This document shows positions 1-13,100 of a stretch of 64,000 bases of DNA, piece after piece (the stretch's first letter is position 1; each line of letters opens with the position of its first letter). This stretch comes from Branchiostoma lanceolatum (taxonomy: Eukaryota > Chordata > Leptocardii > Amphioxiformes > Branchiostomatidae): NCBI RefSeq assembly GCF_035083965.1, contig NC_089723.1:33297193-33361192 (forward strand). Reading direction: 5' to 3'. The position numbers and the translations under genes were made by a program. The notes beneath the pieces are model-generated. The model was given only the letters and a program-made list of their open reading frames with translations, did no database searches and was not told where the DNA came from.

Positions 1-1395
1 TTCACCACACCATAATTTGCTCCTCTCTTTTTCAGTTATGTATGACACATGTTTGAAAGTCCTATCATGGAAAGCAGTGGATTTCTAAAATTTGCTCATA
101 GATTATGAAAATGAGAACTTGATTTGTATAATTAGCATCTTGTTAATCATCAGTTCTACATGCCAAAAGTCAGGCCAATCCGTAAAGCCCAACTTGATTA
201 ATTCCCAAGGTTTCAAACAAAATTGGCCCCTGCAGTTCTAAAAAAAGCTGCTAGGGGACCCAAACATACACTACTTTTTCACGAGTCCAAGACCTCTCTA
301 CGTATACCATGACATAGCATTAAACTGTGTGCAAAGTATTTTAGCATATGTTAATTTTATGCTACTTTATCATCAGACATATGGATTGTCACCAATTTGA
401 AAGTAGATTGCATCATTCTCTGCTATGCAGACCACATAGCAGATGAATAAACGTGACTTTTTTGTGGAGCCAGCTCACAAGGATGTCTCTGTTGTGTCGA
501 TTACTCGGGGAATAAAAGAGGCAGGCATCAGGATGCAACAGCATCTATTGTTTACATCCTGTTTTACCTTAGGTGCTGAAGAATCAAGCATATTTGTGTC
601 CTGCTATTGAGCATCGACTTTTGAATGGTTGATATGAATGTTACCTGTGTTTACACAATCTCTCGCTGCTGCCTGGGGTTAATGACCGGCCCTTCCCCGT
701 CGGGCCAGCTGCTAGGAGCGTAAATTAGTCAGGCTAAAGGCTAATATACATGTAGCGTCAGGTATTCGTCCTTTTCTTTTTTGTGTTCTGGGGGAAGCTG
801 TATCTGCCCAAGTCCGCACCCATGCTCGAGCCAGCTTTTAGTGGACGGCTATTAGTGTTAAAACAGTTAATGTTGGTTTTGGCGCTCTCCATAAACCATC
901 ATACTTAGTACGTTGTGAGTCTGCCGCCATGGCCTTTATCTGGTACAGAAATGTCTGGTGAATGCCAAAGATCAACTTTTATAAATTGAAGGGGCAATCT
1001 AGTTGTCTTGAGATGAAATGAATAAATAAATCAGACTACAGTAACACCAACTTTGCTTGATTACATGTTGTACTTACATTACATGTAGGTGTCCTGTCAG
1101 AAAATGCAGTTAGTTTTAGAATGTAAATGTCGTGGCTTAGTTCTAGCCTCTGCCAGTCTCCACGGATTGGGCAAACAAATGGGACCCTATTGGCCGGCTG
1201 ACTCCCCTAGCCTACTATTCACTCTAGAGAGTAATATTGTGGCCAATTTCTACTATTTTTCCAGCGATCTGCGGAGCCTGGTAGAGTAGTACCTTCATTC
1301 CACAAAATTGATGATAGAGAGACAAATACTTTAGTCACATAGAAAGATAGTTTAAGTATAATCGGATACCAGAAAAAAATCATTCAGCTATATAC
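1..1395. other. Non-coding sequence at left edge with interspersed-repeat fragment
   Basis: I see no convincing exon here. About 130-330 resembles repeat fragments lying between the trypsin genes (for example near 23560-23760, 28570-28760 and 33430-33600): a run on the theme of a one-base-variable ctgcagttc followed by ctaggggacccaaac. If the minus-strand gene starting at 1473 continues leftwards, this stretch is its first intron. A short reading frame after a good Kozak ATG near 929 closes after ten codons and is not supported. Confidence 0.5.
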
Positions 1396-1473
1396 CTGTT
1401 GCCTGGTCATGTCAGCCAGGGCGCAGCCAAACGCAGCCGACACGAGCACGGCCAGATACATGTAGGCGTTCAT
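1396..1473 (-). CDS. First coding exon of a secreted protein (signal peptide), gene runs off the left edge
   Basis: On the minus strand an ATG at 1473 opens 26 codons that end exactly at a CAG|GTATAT donor (last exon base 1396, phase 0). The product begins MNAYMYLAVLVSAAFGCALA and continues DMTRQQ. A short polar start, a hydrophobic core and a small-residue A-L-A end are what an N-terminal signal peptide looks like, so the protein is probably secreted or membrane-bound, with cleavage after about residue 20. The following exons must lie left of position 1, so the family cannot be named. It is divergent to the ASB exons at 2699. The signal-peptide character and the in-frame donor are seen directly; that it is a real gene is inference. 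Confidence 0.6.
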
Positions 1474-2698
1474 CTTGATCGGCCCTTTCAACAGACGACC
1501 AGTTGGAGCTACTTCTGTAACCTGCTTTAGGGGTGTGTGTCATAGACTCATACTACCTGCTTGTCCAAATATGGTCCTTATTTTGTCAACACATTGGTAG
1601 TCAGCTATTGAGTGCATACATCAAAAGTTATTCGGCCCATGTCTGGGACTCACAACAAGCAGGAGAATACAATACATCAAAGTCGTTTATACATTAGTTG
1701 CTATACAGTCATAAATATACATTTTGTAGTTTGCTACCCGGATGTTTCCCTCCCATGTGAATCTTGTTCCAGATGGGGTTAGAGAAGATCTGAGACATGT
1801 ACATGTACATCATGTTACAGATTCTGACAGCAGTGCATCTCCCATTGTCCATTGACTGTCATAATGTCATATTCATGAGTCCAGTGCACTGTTCACATTT
1901 TACTACCTACCCGATAGTAACAATGTCAGAGACAAAAGCTTGTGAACCGTTTCTGTTTGTTTAGCCTCCTAGCACATTATACATTTTGCACATGTAGCTT
2001 ATGACATGTAATTAGCTGTCTAGTACTTGTTTGTTGAGTTACTTTGTCTTTGCAATTTAGCCCTGTTTACTTGGACTGCAGTGCATCTTATTCTTATTGA
2101 ATTCGGAAATAAAATGAATAATTTCATAAAAAAGAAACTATTTTGCCTCTGAGACACCCACACGGCTAGAATGCAGCTGGAGAGTATAATATTGTACTTT
2201 TGAAGTTCTGATGCTCTAACTCTATGTGCATGGCCATCTGTATACTTGTGAACAGAGAGGGTTGAGGTGTTTGTGGGAGAAGGAGGGAAACAATATGGAA
2301 ACATTTTCGTCGAGGTGGAATATGAACTTTCAGTCCTCCCTACCACTATGACATGTGCCTCTGTACCTTGTGGCATGTGACTGTTGAAGATTATGTGTTT
2401 AACACATTGTTTTAAAGGACTTTCCAATGACTAATCTTTAGTCAAGGTATTCAGCACCAAGGACAGATATCATCTTTTCATCTGTCTATATATGCCCTTA
2501 ATCTCATTTATTGCTGGCTTGTTTAAAAGCCTGTACACAGTGCCCACCTGTCAGCAAAGCTGTGTCTGTTGTCTGTGTCCTACAATTAATGTACCTGTGC
2601 TTGTCTCATGCCTCGTCTCCCTGCCTGCTGTCCTTATCTGTCTATTACTCATCTTACCTCTTGGGTTGACCTCTGCCCCATTAATGTCCACCCAACAG
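1474..2698. other. Intergenic or upstream-intron region between divergent genes
   Basis: This holds the presumed promoter of the minus-strand exon at 1473 and either the promoter or the last intron of the first ASB gene. I found no exon here with an ATG and a phase-1 donor that would fit the ASB acceptor at 2699. The block 2390-2470 (including ATTCAGCACCAAGGACAGA) recurs at 5925-5990 downstream of the second ASB exon. Confidence 0.5.
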
Positions 2699-3777
2699 GC
2701 ATGTACTCGGTGACCGACGCCCGTGAGGTGACCACCCCTCTGTTCCTGGCCTCCTCTCTGGGTCACCACCAGCTGGTCAGCTTCCTCCTCCAGCAGGGGG
2801 CAGAGGTCAACCTCCCACCCAAGGCCTGGAGGCTCCCCATCCACGCTGCCTGTGAGGGAGGGCACTCTGAATGCGTGCGCCTTCTACTCGAGTATGGGGC
2901 TGACGCTGAGGCGACTGACGAGGGCGGGTTTCGCCCTCTTCACAAGTGCACAACGAACGACTACCTCGGGTGTGTACATGTTCTGGTCGGCTTTAACGCC
3001 CAAGTGAACGCCCGGACCGAAGATGAGCAGTCCAACTCTCTCCTTCACATTGCGGCAAAGGCAGGGCTGGGGGACCTGGTTGATTTGCTATTGGAGAGCG
3101 GCGCGAATCCAAACCTCACAAATGACGAGTTGGACACTCCTCTTCACATGGCCTGCTTCTGGACAAACGGAGAGGAACGGTATCACCACACCGTCGCAAA
3201 CCTTGTTCGAAACGGAGCTGACTTAAATGCTGTTGATGGGGAATCCAAGACTCCTCTGCACAAGGCGTGTAAGAACGCTGACCACACTATTGTACAGCTC
3301 CTTGTCGACCACGGCGCCAAGGTAAACGAGATGGACTGGTACGGGAAGACTCCGCTGTGCCACGCGCTCCAGTCCTCCGCTGTAGTCGGTCAGAGTAAGG
3401 GTAGAGCCGAGGTGTGCGTACAGATCCTTCTGAACAATGGTGCCTGGCCTGTCAACCCGGCCATGTTCCACAAAGTTCTGTCAGGGTGTGGGTATGCAGT
3501 TGCCAGTATCGAAGTGCTGATCAACTCTTACGACAGACTGCGAGCTAACAGCAAATGGGAGAAGAGTGTTCCTGATGATGTCTGGAGGAAACACCGGCAT
3601 TTTTATGATGGGGTGTTCTCTATTGGGAAGAGTCCTGCAAGCTTGCAACATGTAGTGCGATGTTGTGTCCGAAAACTGATAGGAAAACGATGCCAAAGGG
3701 ACATCCCTCAATTATCGCTGCCCCTGAGGTTGAAGCAGTATCTTCTGCTCCGGCCAGGCGAAGCAGGCTTACACTGA
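2699..3777 (+). CDS. Ankyrin-repeat and SOCS-box (ASB-type) protein, terminal exon, copy 1
   Basis: The exon follows a CCCAACAG acceptor and runs to a TGA at 3777. It enters mid-codon (two bases, xGC), so at least one upstream exon is expected; alternatively ATG 2701 could start a 358-residue protein. The protein has about seven ankyrin repeats, with motifs such as TPLFLASSLGHHQLV, LPIHAACEGGHSECVRLLL and TPLHKACKNADHTIVQLL. It ends in a SOCS box, seen as SLQHVVRCCVRKLIGKR (BC-box-like) then LPLRLKQYLLL (Cul-box-like). ASB proteins are substrate receptors of Elongin B/C-Cullin5 ubiquitin ligases: the ankyrin repeats bind the target and the SOCS box binds the ligase core. The C-terminal arrangement recalls the ASB10/ASB18 group, but I cannot assign orthology. 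A close copy follows at 4392. Confidence 0.85.
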
Positions 3778-4391
3778 CTGGTATCTAACCGACTTGGGGA
3801 AGTTTGTGTTATAAGTATAGAGTTTGACAAAACAGAGTTGATAAACAAAACATAGATTCTGTCTGAAATTTGTATTGGAAAAAGCACTTCATATTTCTGC
3901 CTTCTGCAATACTTTGCTGCATAGTTGATGGACAATATTATGCAAAAGCAATAGATTGATGTAGAAGCAAAAAAAAAATCAAAGCACAATGTTTGAGGAA
4001 AATCAGGAATAGCTTTACAGACGCAAGTAAAACAATGCACTCATTTGTTTTGATTACAAGTTAAAGCTCCTTTCTACCTGAACATATATTAGATCATTAT
4101 TATATGTTTGGGGACACTAGATTATGCTTGGTTAACATAAGTGATGCACCTTTAAGATTAAACATAACTGTTTAACAGGGCCTTCTTAGGGGAGTCTGCA
4201 GGTGTGTAAATGTGAGAATGTATGGTGTACATTTTGATTATTGAGAACTGGATCATGCATTGTTGATATGTAAAGTTCAACTCTTCAAAATGGTATCAGT
4301 TTAAAGATGCAACATTATAGTTGATACATAAAATTGGAACAATATTGAGTGCCAGAGTCTTAATGTACACATCTCTTTATACCTTACACAG
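3778..4391. other. Spacer between the two ASB terminal exons
   Basis: AT-rich sequence holding the 3' UTR of copy 1 and the sequence before the acceptor of copy 2. No canonical AATAAA is obvious near 3777, and no first exon for copy 2 can be recognised. This leaves open whether copy 2 is a separate gene or an alternative last exon. Confidence 0.5.
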
Positions 4392-5467
4392 GTTTCTACT
4401 CTGTCACCTCAGCAAGAGAGATCACCACACCCCTGCAGCTCGCCGCTACAAACGGGCACAGCGACATCGTAGAGTACCTCCTGGCCCAGGGCGCCGAAGT
4501 CGACTTTGCACCAAAAGAGTGGACGACCCCCCTCTCCTCCGCGTGTGAGAACGGACATGCGCAGTGCGCCAAGCTGCTGGTGGAATACGGAGCCGACGTG
4601 GAGTACTACAACAAGAGTGGACTGTATCCTATACACCTGTGCAAGACGGGCGACTACCTGGGATGTGCCCGAGCACTCCTGGAGCACGGGGCCAATCCGA
4701 ATGCGCGTACGGAGAACAAGGACAGCAGCACCGCCCTCCACATTGCAGCCGAGCTGGGATACGCCGACCTGGTCGGGCTGTTGTGCAGTCGCGGTGCCGA
4801 CCCAAACCTGAAGGATTCGGGGAAGGAGACCCCCATGACGGTAGCGTGCTACTTCACCACGGGCGAAAGGAAGTTTTACGACACGGTTGCAAACCTGATC
4901 AAGGGAGGTGCGGATCTGCAGGAGACGGACAACGACCACCTGACACCGTTGCACACCATCTGCCGCAGAGGTGATCACAACATCGTCAGCCTCCTGATCG
5001 AGAGTGGATCACAGCTCAACTCCAGGGACTGGTACGGCAAGACACCGATCTGTCACGCGCTGGAGTCCACCATGTACAGAAGAGAAGCTGGGAAACCAGA
5101 GGTGTGCGTGCAGCTGCTCCTGAACAATGGTGCCTGGCCGGTCAATCCAAAGACCCTCTTCAAGGTGTTTGAGCTGTGCGGAAGAGCCATCCCCTGCATC
5201 GAGGTGCTTCTGAACTGTTACAGCACCTTGGAAGCAGACAGTAAGTGGAAGAAGGTGCTCCCCAGGGATGTGTTTGAAGAGAACCAAAGTTTTTACGAAG
5301 CCGTGTTCAGGTTGGGAAAGTCCCCGCCTACTCTACAGCATGCATGCAGGAGTGTGGTGCGCACGCTTCTGGGGGCGCGGTGTCAGAAGGTCATCTCGGA
5401 GCTTTCTGTGGCACCAAGGTTAAAGAGATACCTGTTGTTAGAGCCTGGAGAGGGAGGTCTTCATTGA
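4392..5467 (+). CDS. Ankyrin-repeat and SOCS-box (ASB-type) protein, terminal exon, copy 2
   Basis: The exon begins after a CTTACACAG acceptor in the same phase as copy 1 (two bases, xGT, then FYSVTSAREITTPL against MYSVTDAREVTTPL) and ends at TGA 5467, giving 357 codons in this exon. It has the same series of ankyrin repeats (TPLQLAATNGHSDIVEYLL, TALHIAAELGYADLVGLL, TPLHTICRRGDHNIVSLL) and the same SOCS box (TLQHACRSVVRTLLGARCQ, then LKRYLLLEPGEGGLH). AATAAA lies at 5581-5586. Predicted role: substrate receptor of an Elongin-Cullin5 ubiquitin ligase. The residue matching Met 2701 is Phe here, so this copy has no evident start of its own and needs an upstream exon, either its own or one shared with copy 1. 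Confidence 0.85.
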
Positions 5468-7188
5468 GTTTCCACCATCACAGCAAGGACTTCCAGTGTA
5501 AAATAGTGTTGTAATTATGATTCCTGCATGATATTTTTAGATAGACATCATACAGAGCATTTTCCCAAATGTGCTCATTCAATAAAACATCTAGTTCACT
5601 TTATGTATTACAGTTATCTCTGTGATATCATATATTATGTGCTTAAAATGTCCTCCTAACATGAAATTGTAATATCTTCCACATCCTATTGTCACTGATA
5701 ACAGTTACAAGAGCAGAAAAAGAAAGTTACACAATACAATACATTTGTTGTATTTCTTTCCTCGGGCTATTTGCTTATTCCAATGATTGGTGAGTTATCA
5801 AGTGAAAAACATCATTGATAATTTTGTAGAGAAAACCATCTGCATATCTTTATCAAAGTACTACAGCATTAGGGGTGTGTTATGGGGTCAATATGTTGAC
5901 TGTGGCTATTGAAGGTTAGGTATTTAACACGTGAATTGTTCTGAAGAACTTTCCGATGAAAGGCATTCAGCACCAAGGACAGACTCCACACTGTAAATAG
6001 CAATTGGTACTACATGTACTTGTATATTTCTGCGGAATGTTTAGATATTGAGAAATACATTTTGATTAATAGTTATGTACAATAGTCAAGTTATGCATGT
6101 GCTTAGTAAAGTCATTGCAATTGAGGCAAGGATATAGACATTAAAGATGTAAATGCAATAGTTTGTTGCGCATTTCATTGCAACGCATGAAAATACTTAG
6201 CAACAATACCAAAATTCCTTTATGCCCCTTCCCCTCCCATCCACAACCCATCTCTGCAAGGTATTATCATTCTACTATTCTTCGAATTATTTTTTTAACA
6301 AACTCGCTCAGCGCAAGGCCGTAGGGGGCCACTCATCAAAGCACTGAACTAATTCTTACTGTAGCAGCATCTCTTCGCCCTAGGTCAGAAACATCAATGC
6401 TCGAGACAAGCATGACTTCACTGACCCATTAGGAGAAGCAGGGGATACGAAGGCTGCTCGGGAAATTCCCTGCCCCATTTACTTGCCCTTGCACTTGCAT
6501 TTCACTGACAGTTCATTGGATATACTGCAGTCTTTATTAAATGTTACTTGTGGTGACAATGATTTTCGCAACCATTCTAGAAATACACATCTGCATCATC
6601 AAATACGGACAGGTTCACATTTTAGTGTAATTCATGACGGAAAAATTGTGAGTAGGTGACATGTTATTTACAGTATTTGTATTGACGTTAGATTTGCCTC
6701 TTTTTTTTTGGAACGATCTTTTGGAATTCCAACCTGCAAGACTTAGGAACTCGTGGTATTGCAGTGCCGCCTAGTAATCCATGAAGGTACTGCATCCTTG
6801 AAACTGTCTGGCCCAAATCTAGACCAGAAACAAGAAGGAATGTGTCAGAATCTCAAGATGGTGGCACGGCACCCATCAATGTGGCCGAGGTTAAAATAGA
6901 TTTCCCTAATGCGAACCTGTTTTAGTCAAGTATTGTTCCTTTCGGAGATGGAAAACGATACAAGGGATTTTCTTCCTTTTACAATTTTTTTGCTGTTTGT
7001 AATGCCAGCCTGTGCGCACAAGTCAACCTAAGTTGCTCACCAGAAACTTAAGTTGCTCACCACAGTTTTGTAAAGCCATCACATGCAATTAGTATGCTGC
7101 AGTAGGACCACAATCTGCTAGATGTCGCTTAATAAGAGCCTGCTCACCCCCTTCGCCAGAGTGGCGTGACCCCAAGTATTTCTCCAAA
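5468..7188. other. Intergenic region with ASB duplication relic and a possible decayed LINE
   Basis: After the 3' UTR and AATAAA of the second ASB exon there is a copy (about 5925-5990) of the block that precedes the first ASB exon (2390-2470). Around 6540-6760 the plus strand can be read, with frameshifts, as fragments such as RNHSRNTHLHHQIRTG and FFWNDLLEFQPARL. These recall the C-terminal end of a non-LTR retrotransposon reverse transcriptase, but this is weak. The last stretch before 7189 is the PPIE promoter; no TATA box is evident. Confidence 0.4.
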
Positions 7189-10100
7189 ATGGCGGCGCCG
7201 AATACGAAACGCATCGTGTACGTCGGTGAGTAAACCTGTCACAGCTTAGACTACCGTTCCCACTTTAGCATCACGTAGACACTTAAGTGATAAGGATTTT
7301 TTGTTGACTTGTTACCTAACTGGACGAACGTCGTTCATGTAAGCAGACAGTAATTCCTGATGTCCGAAATGTTCAAAAGGGGGAGGGGGGCACGCACCTA
7401 ATATAGCGTTTGTAAGCAAAACGTGGGACGTGGTAGTATTTTTATGTGACCTACAAAAGTTATATTTGGGATTTCCAGACGCGCTGACTCACCACAGCAT
7501 ACTTCTAGCCAGAGGTCTCGATTCTTGCAATGTATCTTATTTCTAAATCGTTGAATATTGATATGATATTTATTGACAATGACAACCTCACCATGTCAAC
7601 TTTGATAAATTAAGGGCAGCTCTTAACCATACAGCTGCATGGAATGGGCCAAATATAAAGGCTAGTTAGGACTGGCCTGTACAGTAACTGTTAGGGTGAG
7701 TTTCCATCACTGCAATTGCACAACGTGTATGTGTTATGTAACGTTAAAAGTATCCTGTCAAACTTTCAGTTAGCGGTGATTTAATTCACAGTAGGGAGAA
7801 AATGAAGTGTTCTTCAATAATAATGGTGGTTTTTAGCTTGCGGTTAAAACAAGGTGGTAGGCAGGCCGAACACAAAGGCTTTTTCGTGGCGGTTATAAGC
7901 TCGCGATGAGGGGGTTACCGCTAAAACACTGAACATTAAATCACTACAAACATGATTTTACACGTATCCTATACAGGAGGAATACATATCGTAGCTGCCA
8001 AGTTGCCAGCTAATAGTGAATCTCAGTAAACTCAAACTGCAGCACTTAATGGCACCTGTGTTATACGATGCACACCTTCCCAGGTGGCCTTGCTGAGGAG
8101 GTTGATGAAAAAGTCCTCCATGCAGCCTTCATCCCGTTCGGAGACCTGGTGGACATCAACGTCCCACTCGACTATGAGACTCGTATCCTTTCCTTAGGAA
8201 TGTCATTCTCTCGGACAAATAACTGCTTTGCTATCTTTTTTAAGATCTATTTTTTTGTAAAACTATGTAGTTCTGACATGTAAGGGATTGCATTCGTCAT
8301 TTCGGATAGTGCTGTAAGGTTGGAAGAAGCTATCCTGATTTGTGAAAGTGTTTTTCAGTGGATTGAGACTTTGGTTGTACAAATTATGCCGTAGGGACAA
8401 TATCTTGTGAAATTCCTTGACTGCTGTGTTCAGAGAAGCATAGAGGGTTTGCATTTGTGGAGTTTGAAAGTGCAGAGGTAAGTACTGATACATTATTGTA
8501 AAGCCTAGATTAAACTTTGCCCAATGTGTACTGTTGTATGTATACATTGCATTTCATACTGTTGTTTATTATGATTATTGGAATAGAAAGCTATGTCAAT
8601 GAAACTTTTTTTTCCGCAGTTGCAAGAAGATGCATGGGATGCATATTGCTTATGTTCATTTTGTGTTTTCAAGCTCCAGTTTAAGTTGTGTAGTTTTTGA
8701 TCTGTTACTGTCTCACCATTATGATGTTGATATGATTGGTTATCATTTCAGGATGCTGCAGCTGCCATAGACAATATGGTAAGTCAGACAGATCCTGAAG
8801 CTGTGCAGGATGTTTATGTATAGTCAGCTTTACTTTACGCCTTTAGCTCCTTATGTACTAGCATGTGCATTATTCTTCCATACTTATAATATGATAGTTT
8901 TATAAAGTATCCTTAGTCTTAGATACAGTAACACATATGCTAACTTTTGAAGTACACAGAAAAAGTTGATTTAGTTGTAGCTGTTAACAAAGGCCATTGC
9001 ATTATGTTGTGTTTGAATATACAGATATTTGACGACATTTCCGCCATGATAGATTACAGTGTACTAGTATGTCTTTTATAAATATGCTGATAAGCTGCTG
9101 CTTTATCCAATCACACACCAACATGGTCATGGGCGATTCAAATTATGACTACCATGAATATGTTGACGTCAACGACAATCAATTATACTGTAAGAATTCC
9201 TTCCCCAGCATGAGTCTGAGCTCTTCGGAAGAACCATCAGATGTAACCTGGCCAAACCCATGAAACTGAAGGAAGGGTCCATGAAAGCAGGTAAGCTCAT
9301 TTTAAAAGTGGCTCACTGCAATGGTTTGAATCCAGATACCACCAGTATCTGTTACCAATAGAAGAGAAGTAGTGGATTGTACTGGCTGGGTCTGGGGTGG
9401 TGCAGAATACGTTGTGTTGTATTATATCATACCAACTTGAGAAAACACACATTTCAATGTGACATATGCCAAAAGTTGAGAAAATTTGGTGTCCGCAAAC
9501 CAAGGAACTATAAGAATCAATGTCAACTTCCAAAGCCAGTATTCTAATTTTTGTCAGCAGCCCACACAAAGTGAATTTGAATTATTCTATGGAAGCCTAT
9601 GGGATACAAGTAGACTGTAGAAGAATGTGGCCTGGGATGCAGACCGGTCCGGAACACCCATATCTTATCATGGCCTACATGTAGGTATGACATAAATATA
9701 GAATACAACACGGGGTATTCCGTATCACCCGAGGTTCCAGCCCGACCGCGGGTCGGATCGCCCGACGGCCGTAGGCCGGAGGGCAATCCGACCCGCGGGA
9801 GGGCTGGGACCGAGGGTGATGCGGAATACAACGTGTTGTATTTTATTTATGTCATACCTTGGTCATATTCACCCGAGAAAACACACATTTCAATGCGGAA
9901 TGCGCCAGAAGTTGAGGGAGTTTTGTGTCCTCGAACAAGAAACTGTAGCAACATTGATTCCAATCTCCGAATCCGGTATTCTAATTTCCTACGGTGGCGC
10001 AACCGCCGCGCTCGAAATGCGTTCGAAATATTCTATGGAAGCCTGTGTGATAACACTCCCGAACCCTATGTGATCCGGATAGTTATCACACAGTCCGGAA

Positions 10101-13100
10101 CACCCGTATCAGGCCCAGGCATGACATAAATGTATGTATTGACTGGTTCATTTGACAATACGTTTTCTCTACTTCACAGTTTGGTCAGAAGATAACTGGC
10201 TGAAGAAGTTTGCAGGGAAGACCCTGGATGAGGGGGAGACGGAGGGGGCGGGGACATCATCATCATCAGAGCCTGGGGAGAAGAGACCAGCAGAAGAGTC
10301 TGCACAGGTACAACACCTGTAGATGAAATACAAGAAATATCAAACATTAAAAAAATGAAATGTTCCCTACCAAGAACCAATCAAATAAGAAACCTTATGA
10401 AGAGAAAGATGTATATAACTTTATAAGAAACATCAAACATTTTAGAAAATGCAAAGTTCCCTACCAAGAATCAATCACGTAGGAAACCTTGTGAAGAGAA
10501 ATACAAGAAAAATCAAAACGTTTAGAAAATGGAAGTTTCCCTACCGAGAATCAGTCACAGTTACAGGAAACCTTATGAAGAGCTTTACAATATTATGCTC
10601 ATAAATATGCAATGGTACGCAAAATGTACTGCATCTTGCTTTTTCTTGCATGTCTTAATACCTGGATGTCTAACCTTCATCAAAGTATACTTCATGAAGT
10701 AACTTTATTCAGTGTGGAATTTTTCCCATTGAAGCTAACTAGCATATTCCCCATTGAAGCTTAAGTTATTTTTGTGTGTGCACAGACAAGGTAGTTCATG
10801 TTTCTTTAATCTGGAAAGGAACAGTATCTGTGTTTGGTATAACCAATGTCTGTACATGTCAGGTGGCCGAGCCAGCAACCAAGAAGGCAAAGAGCAACCC
10901 TCAGGTCTTCATGGACGTCAAGATTGGCAGTCGGCAGGCTGGGAGGATAGTCATTCTTCTGAGAGCTGATGTTGTACCAAAAACTGCAGGTAAACTACTG
11001 TAATTCACTTTATCTTCACGGTAGCAAAATTTTATGGTGTAAGGAAAATGGACATTTTCACTGAACTTTAACTTCACGGTGGTGGCAAGTGATTTATGGA
11101 ACGGATGTGTGAAGGAATCATAAATAATAGCAGCAGGTTTCTCACGGTGCTGATATGTTCACGGTACAGAGGTGACCGTGAAAACTGAACATAAAGTTAT
11201 AGTGGAAGAAACAAGAATTGCAGTAAGCAGGAAATTCCTTGGTCTAGATAACATTTAGCTAGAAGGTTGATTTTTTTTCTGTGTACACTTCTTTTTATTA
11301 GTTTTATGTTTCTCTGTCAATTTTCTTCTTATCAAATCATTCTTTTCCTCGAACACAAGCTTATTTCCCTCCCAAGCACAAGCATTGTCCCTTATACAAC
11401 CTGTAACTGGTGTTACATACTAAAAAGAAAGGTGGACCCTAGAGTCTTCTATCTGATAACCATCTCCTTTTCTCTGCAAGTTTACCAGACAACCTTGTAA
11501 AAACCTTCAAGTGACTATCATTTCTTGTTTTGCAGAGAACTTCAGATGCCTCTGCTCCCATGAAAAAGGCTTTGGATACAAGGGGAGCTCGTTCCACAGG
11601 GTCATCCCACAGTTTGTATCCTTCAGTGGTGTAGGTTCATTGCTAATGGCAGCAAAGGTAGTGTTAGAAGGCTGCTTTTGGCATCAGATCCATTGCAAAC
11701 ACTACCCTCTTTCCAATGTGTGATGTGGGTGCAGTACTCAAAGTAATTACTAGATGATGCTGGAGCAAGGTAAAGTTGAAACTTTCATGATGTCTGAATT
11801 TCACACAATTGTTTTAAGACAGTAGTAGATTCGTGGGATCTGCATAATACCTATCGGTACAATACCATAAAAATATATTATTAAACAATTACAAATGTTA
11901 CAAAGATGTTAGAAAATGAAAACGTTTTCTTTATGTTACTGTCTACCAGTGTTCTCGCCAGCGCCCGTCCTCCCGTCATTTGACGGGTTTTTGTCGCTCA
12001 TGACGGACAACATTTTTGCCCAACCCGTCATTTTTGATGGACAAAAATCGGTGTGTAAAGATATTTAAACAGAGTTTAGAATTTTGAAAAAACTCCAGAG
12101 GATCACTGGACGTTCGCGACGAGGGCGATCTAGATCATTTCTAATGCCCGCCGGCGACAACCCCAGCCACACACAAAGAGCGCCGTGGTGGATATTTGGT
12201 TGCCGCCGAAAATTCGGCGTCATGTGCCGCCCTCCCCACAGTTTTGGCTGGTCGCATCGGGCTAACGTTTATTTCTGTTTTGTCACTCACGGTTCACCGT
12301 CAGTTATTGTTATCAAAGAAGCCTAAAAATTCAGAAATATTCCTATAGCTAGGCTTTCTGTAATCTGTAAAACATTATTAAAGTTTCAAGCCGCGGCGGC
12401 TGAGTTGAATGCGCTTTCTTCCCGTAAGAAATGGTAAACAGGCGTCAGATATTCTATTCCACCAATCACAGTGCGTCGTCTCCGTCGCCTCAAGAAATAC
12501 CGACCAATGACATGCGAGTCTCGCTACTCGCGTGATTTCAGCTAAGCGTGAATTTGCGAGATGTTAGAGGAATGGCGGGGATCGCAAGGATCGCACGACG
12601 AAGCGGCTGTTTGAAGGCTTGAATCGACAACTTTTGAAGGCATTCAGTGCAGTTACAGGAGAAATTAACCATGGAAAACATGGGAGAAAAAAATGGACGT
12701 CTTTATGGCGTTCTTTCTCAAAGTAGGGTGTCAAATTCCTCATTATGTTCAATAATTAGAGGGAGCATACGGGACAAGTGTTGAAAAATTTTAATTTTGC
12801 CGACTTATTCTGTGTGTATTTTTTGTAGGACGTAGATTCGTAATAAAGTTTTGTTGTGCTTGATTTTCTTTTCTTTGCCGATTGTATACAACATAGAAAT
12901 GTAGCTTGTGTGTGCACATGTGAACATTCGATCTTACCGCGATGATCGACGGCACGCCTCCCCCCAAAATTAAGCCTGAAACCCTTGTGTAATTTTTCAC
13001 CGAAAGAGATGTCATTAAACTAAGCTTATTCTACCAAGAAATTTGCCCCTCAAAATGCAGGAAATAGTGTTTCAGAGGGTCTAGATTCCAAAATTTTCCG

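Noticed and set aside
929-960. ATG in a strong Kozak context (CCGCCATGG)
   Set aside because: The frame closes after ten codons, and its possible donors give phase 2, which does not fit the ASB acceptor at 2699.
4409-4978. 189-codon minus-strand frame over ASB copy 2
   Set aside because: It is the shadow of the GC-rich ankyrin exon and shows no domain.
12084-12326. 80-codon plus-strand frame inside the hAT element
   Set aside because: No transposase, dimerisation or zinc-finger motif; likely chance in GC-rich sequence.
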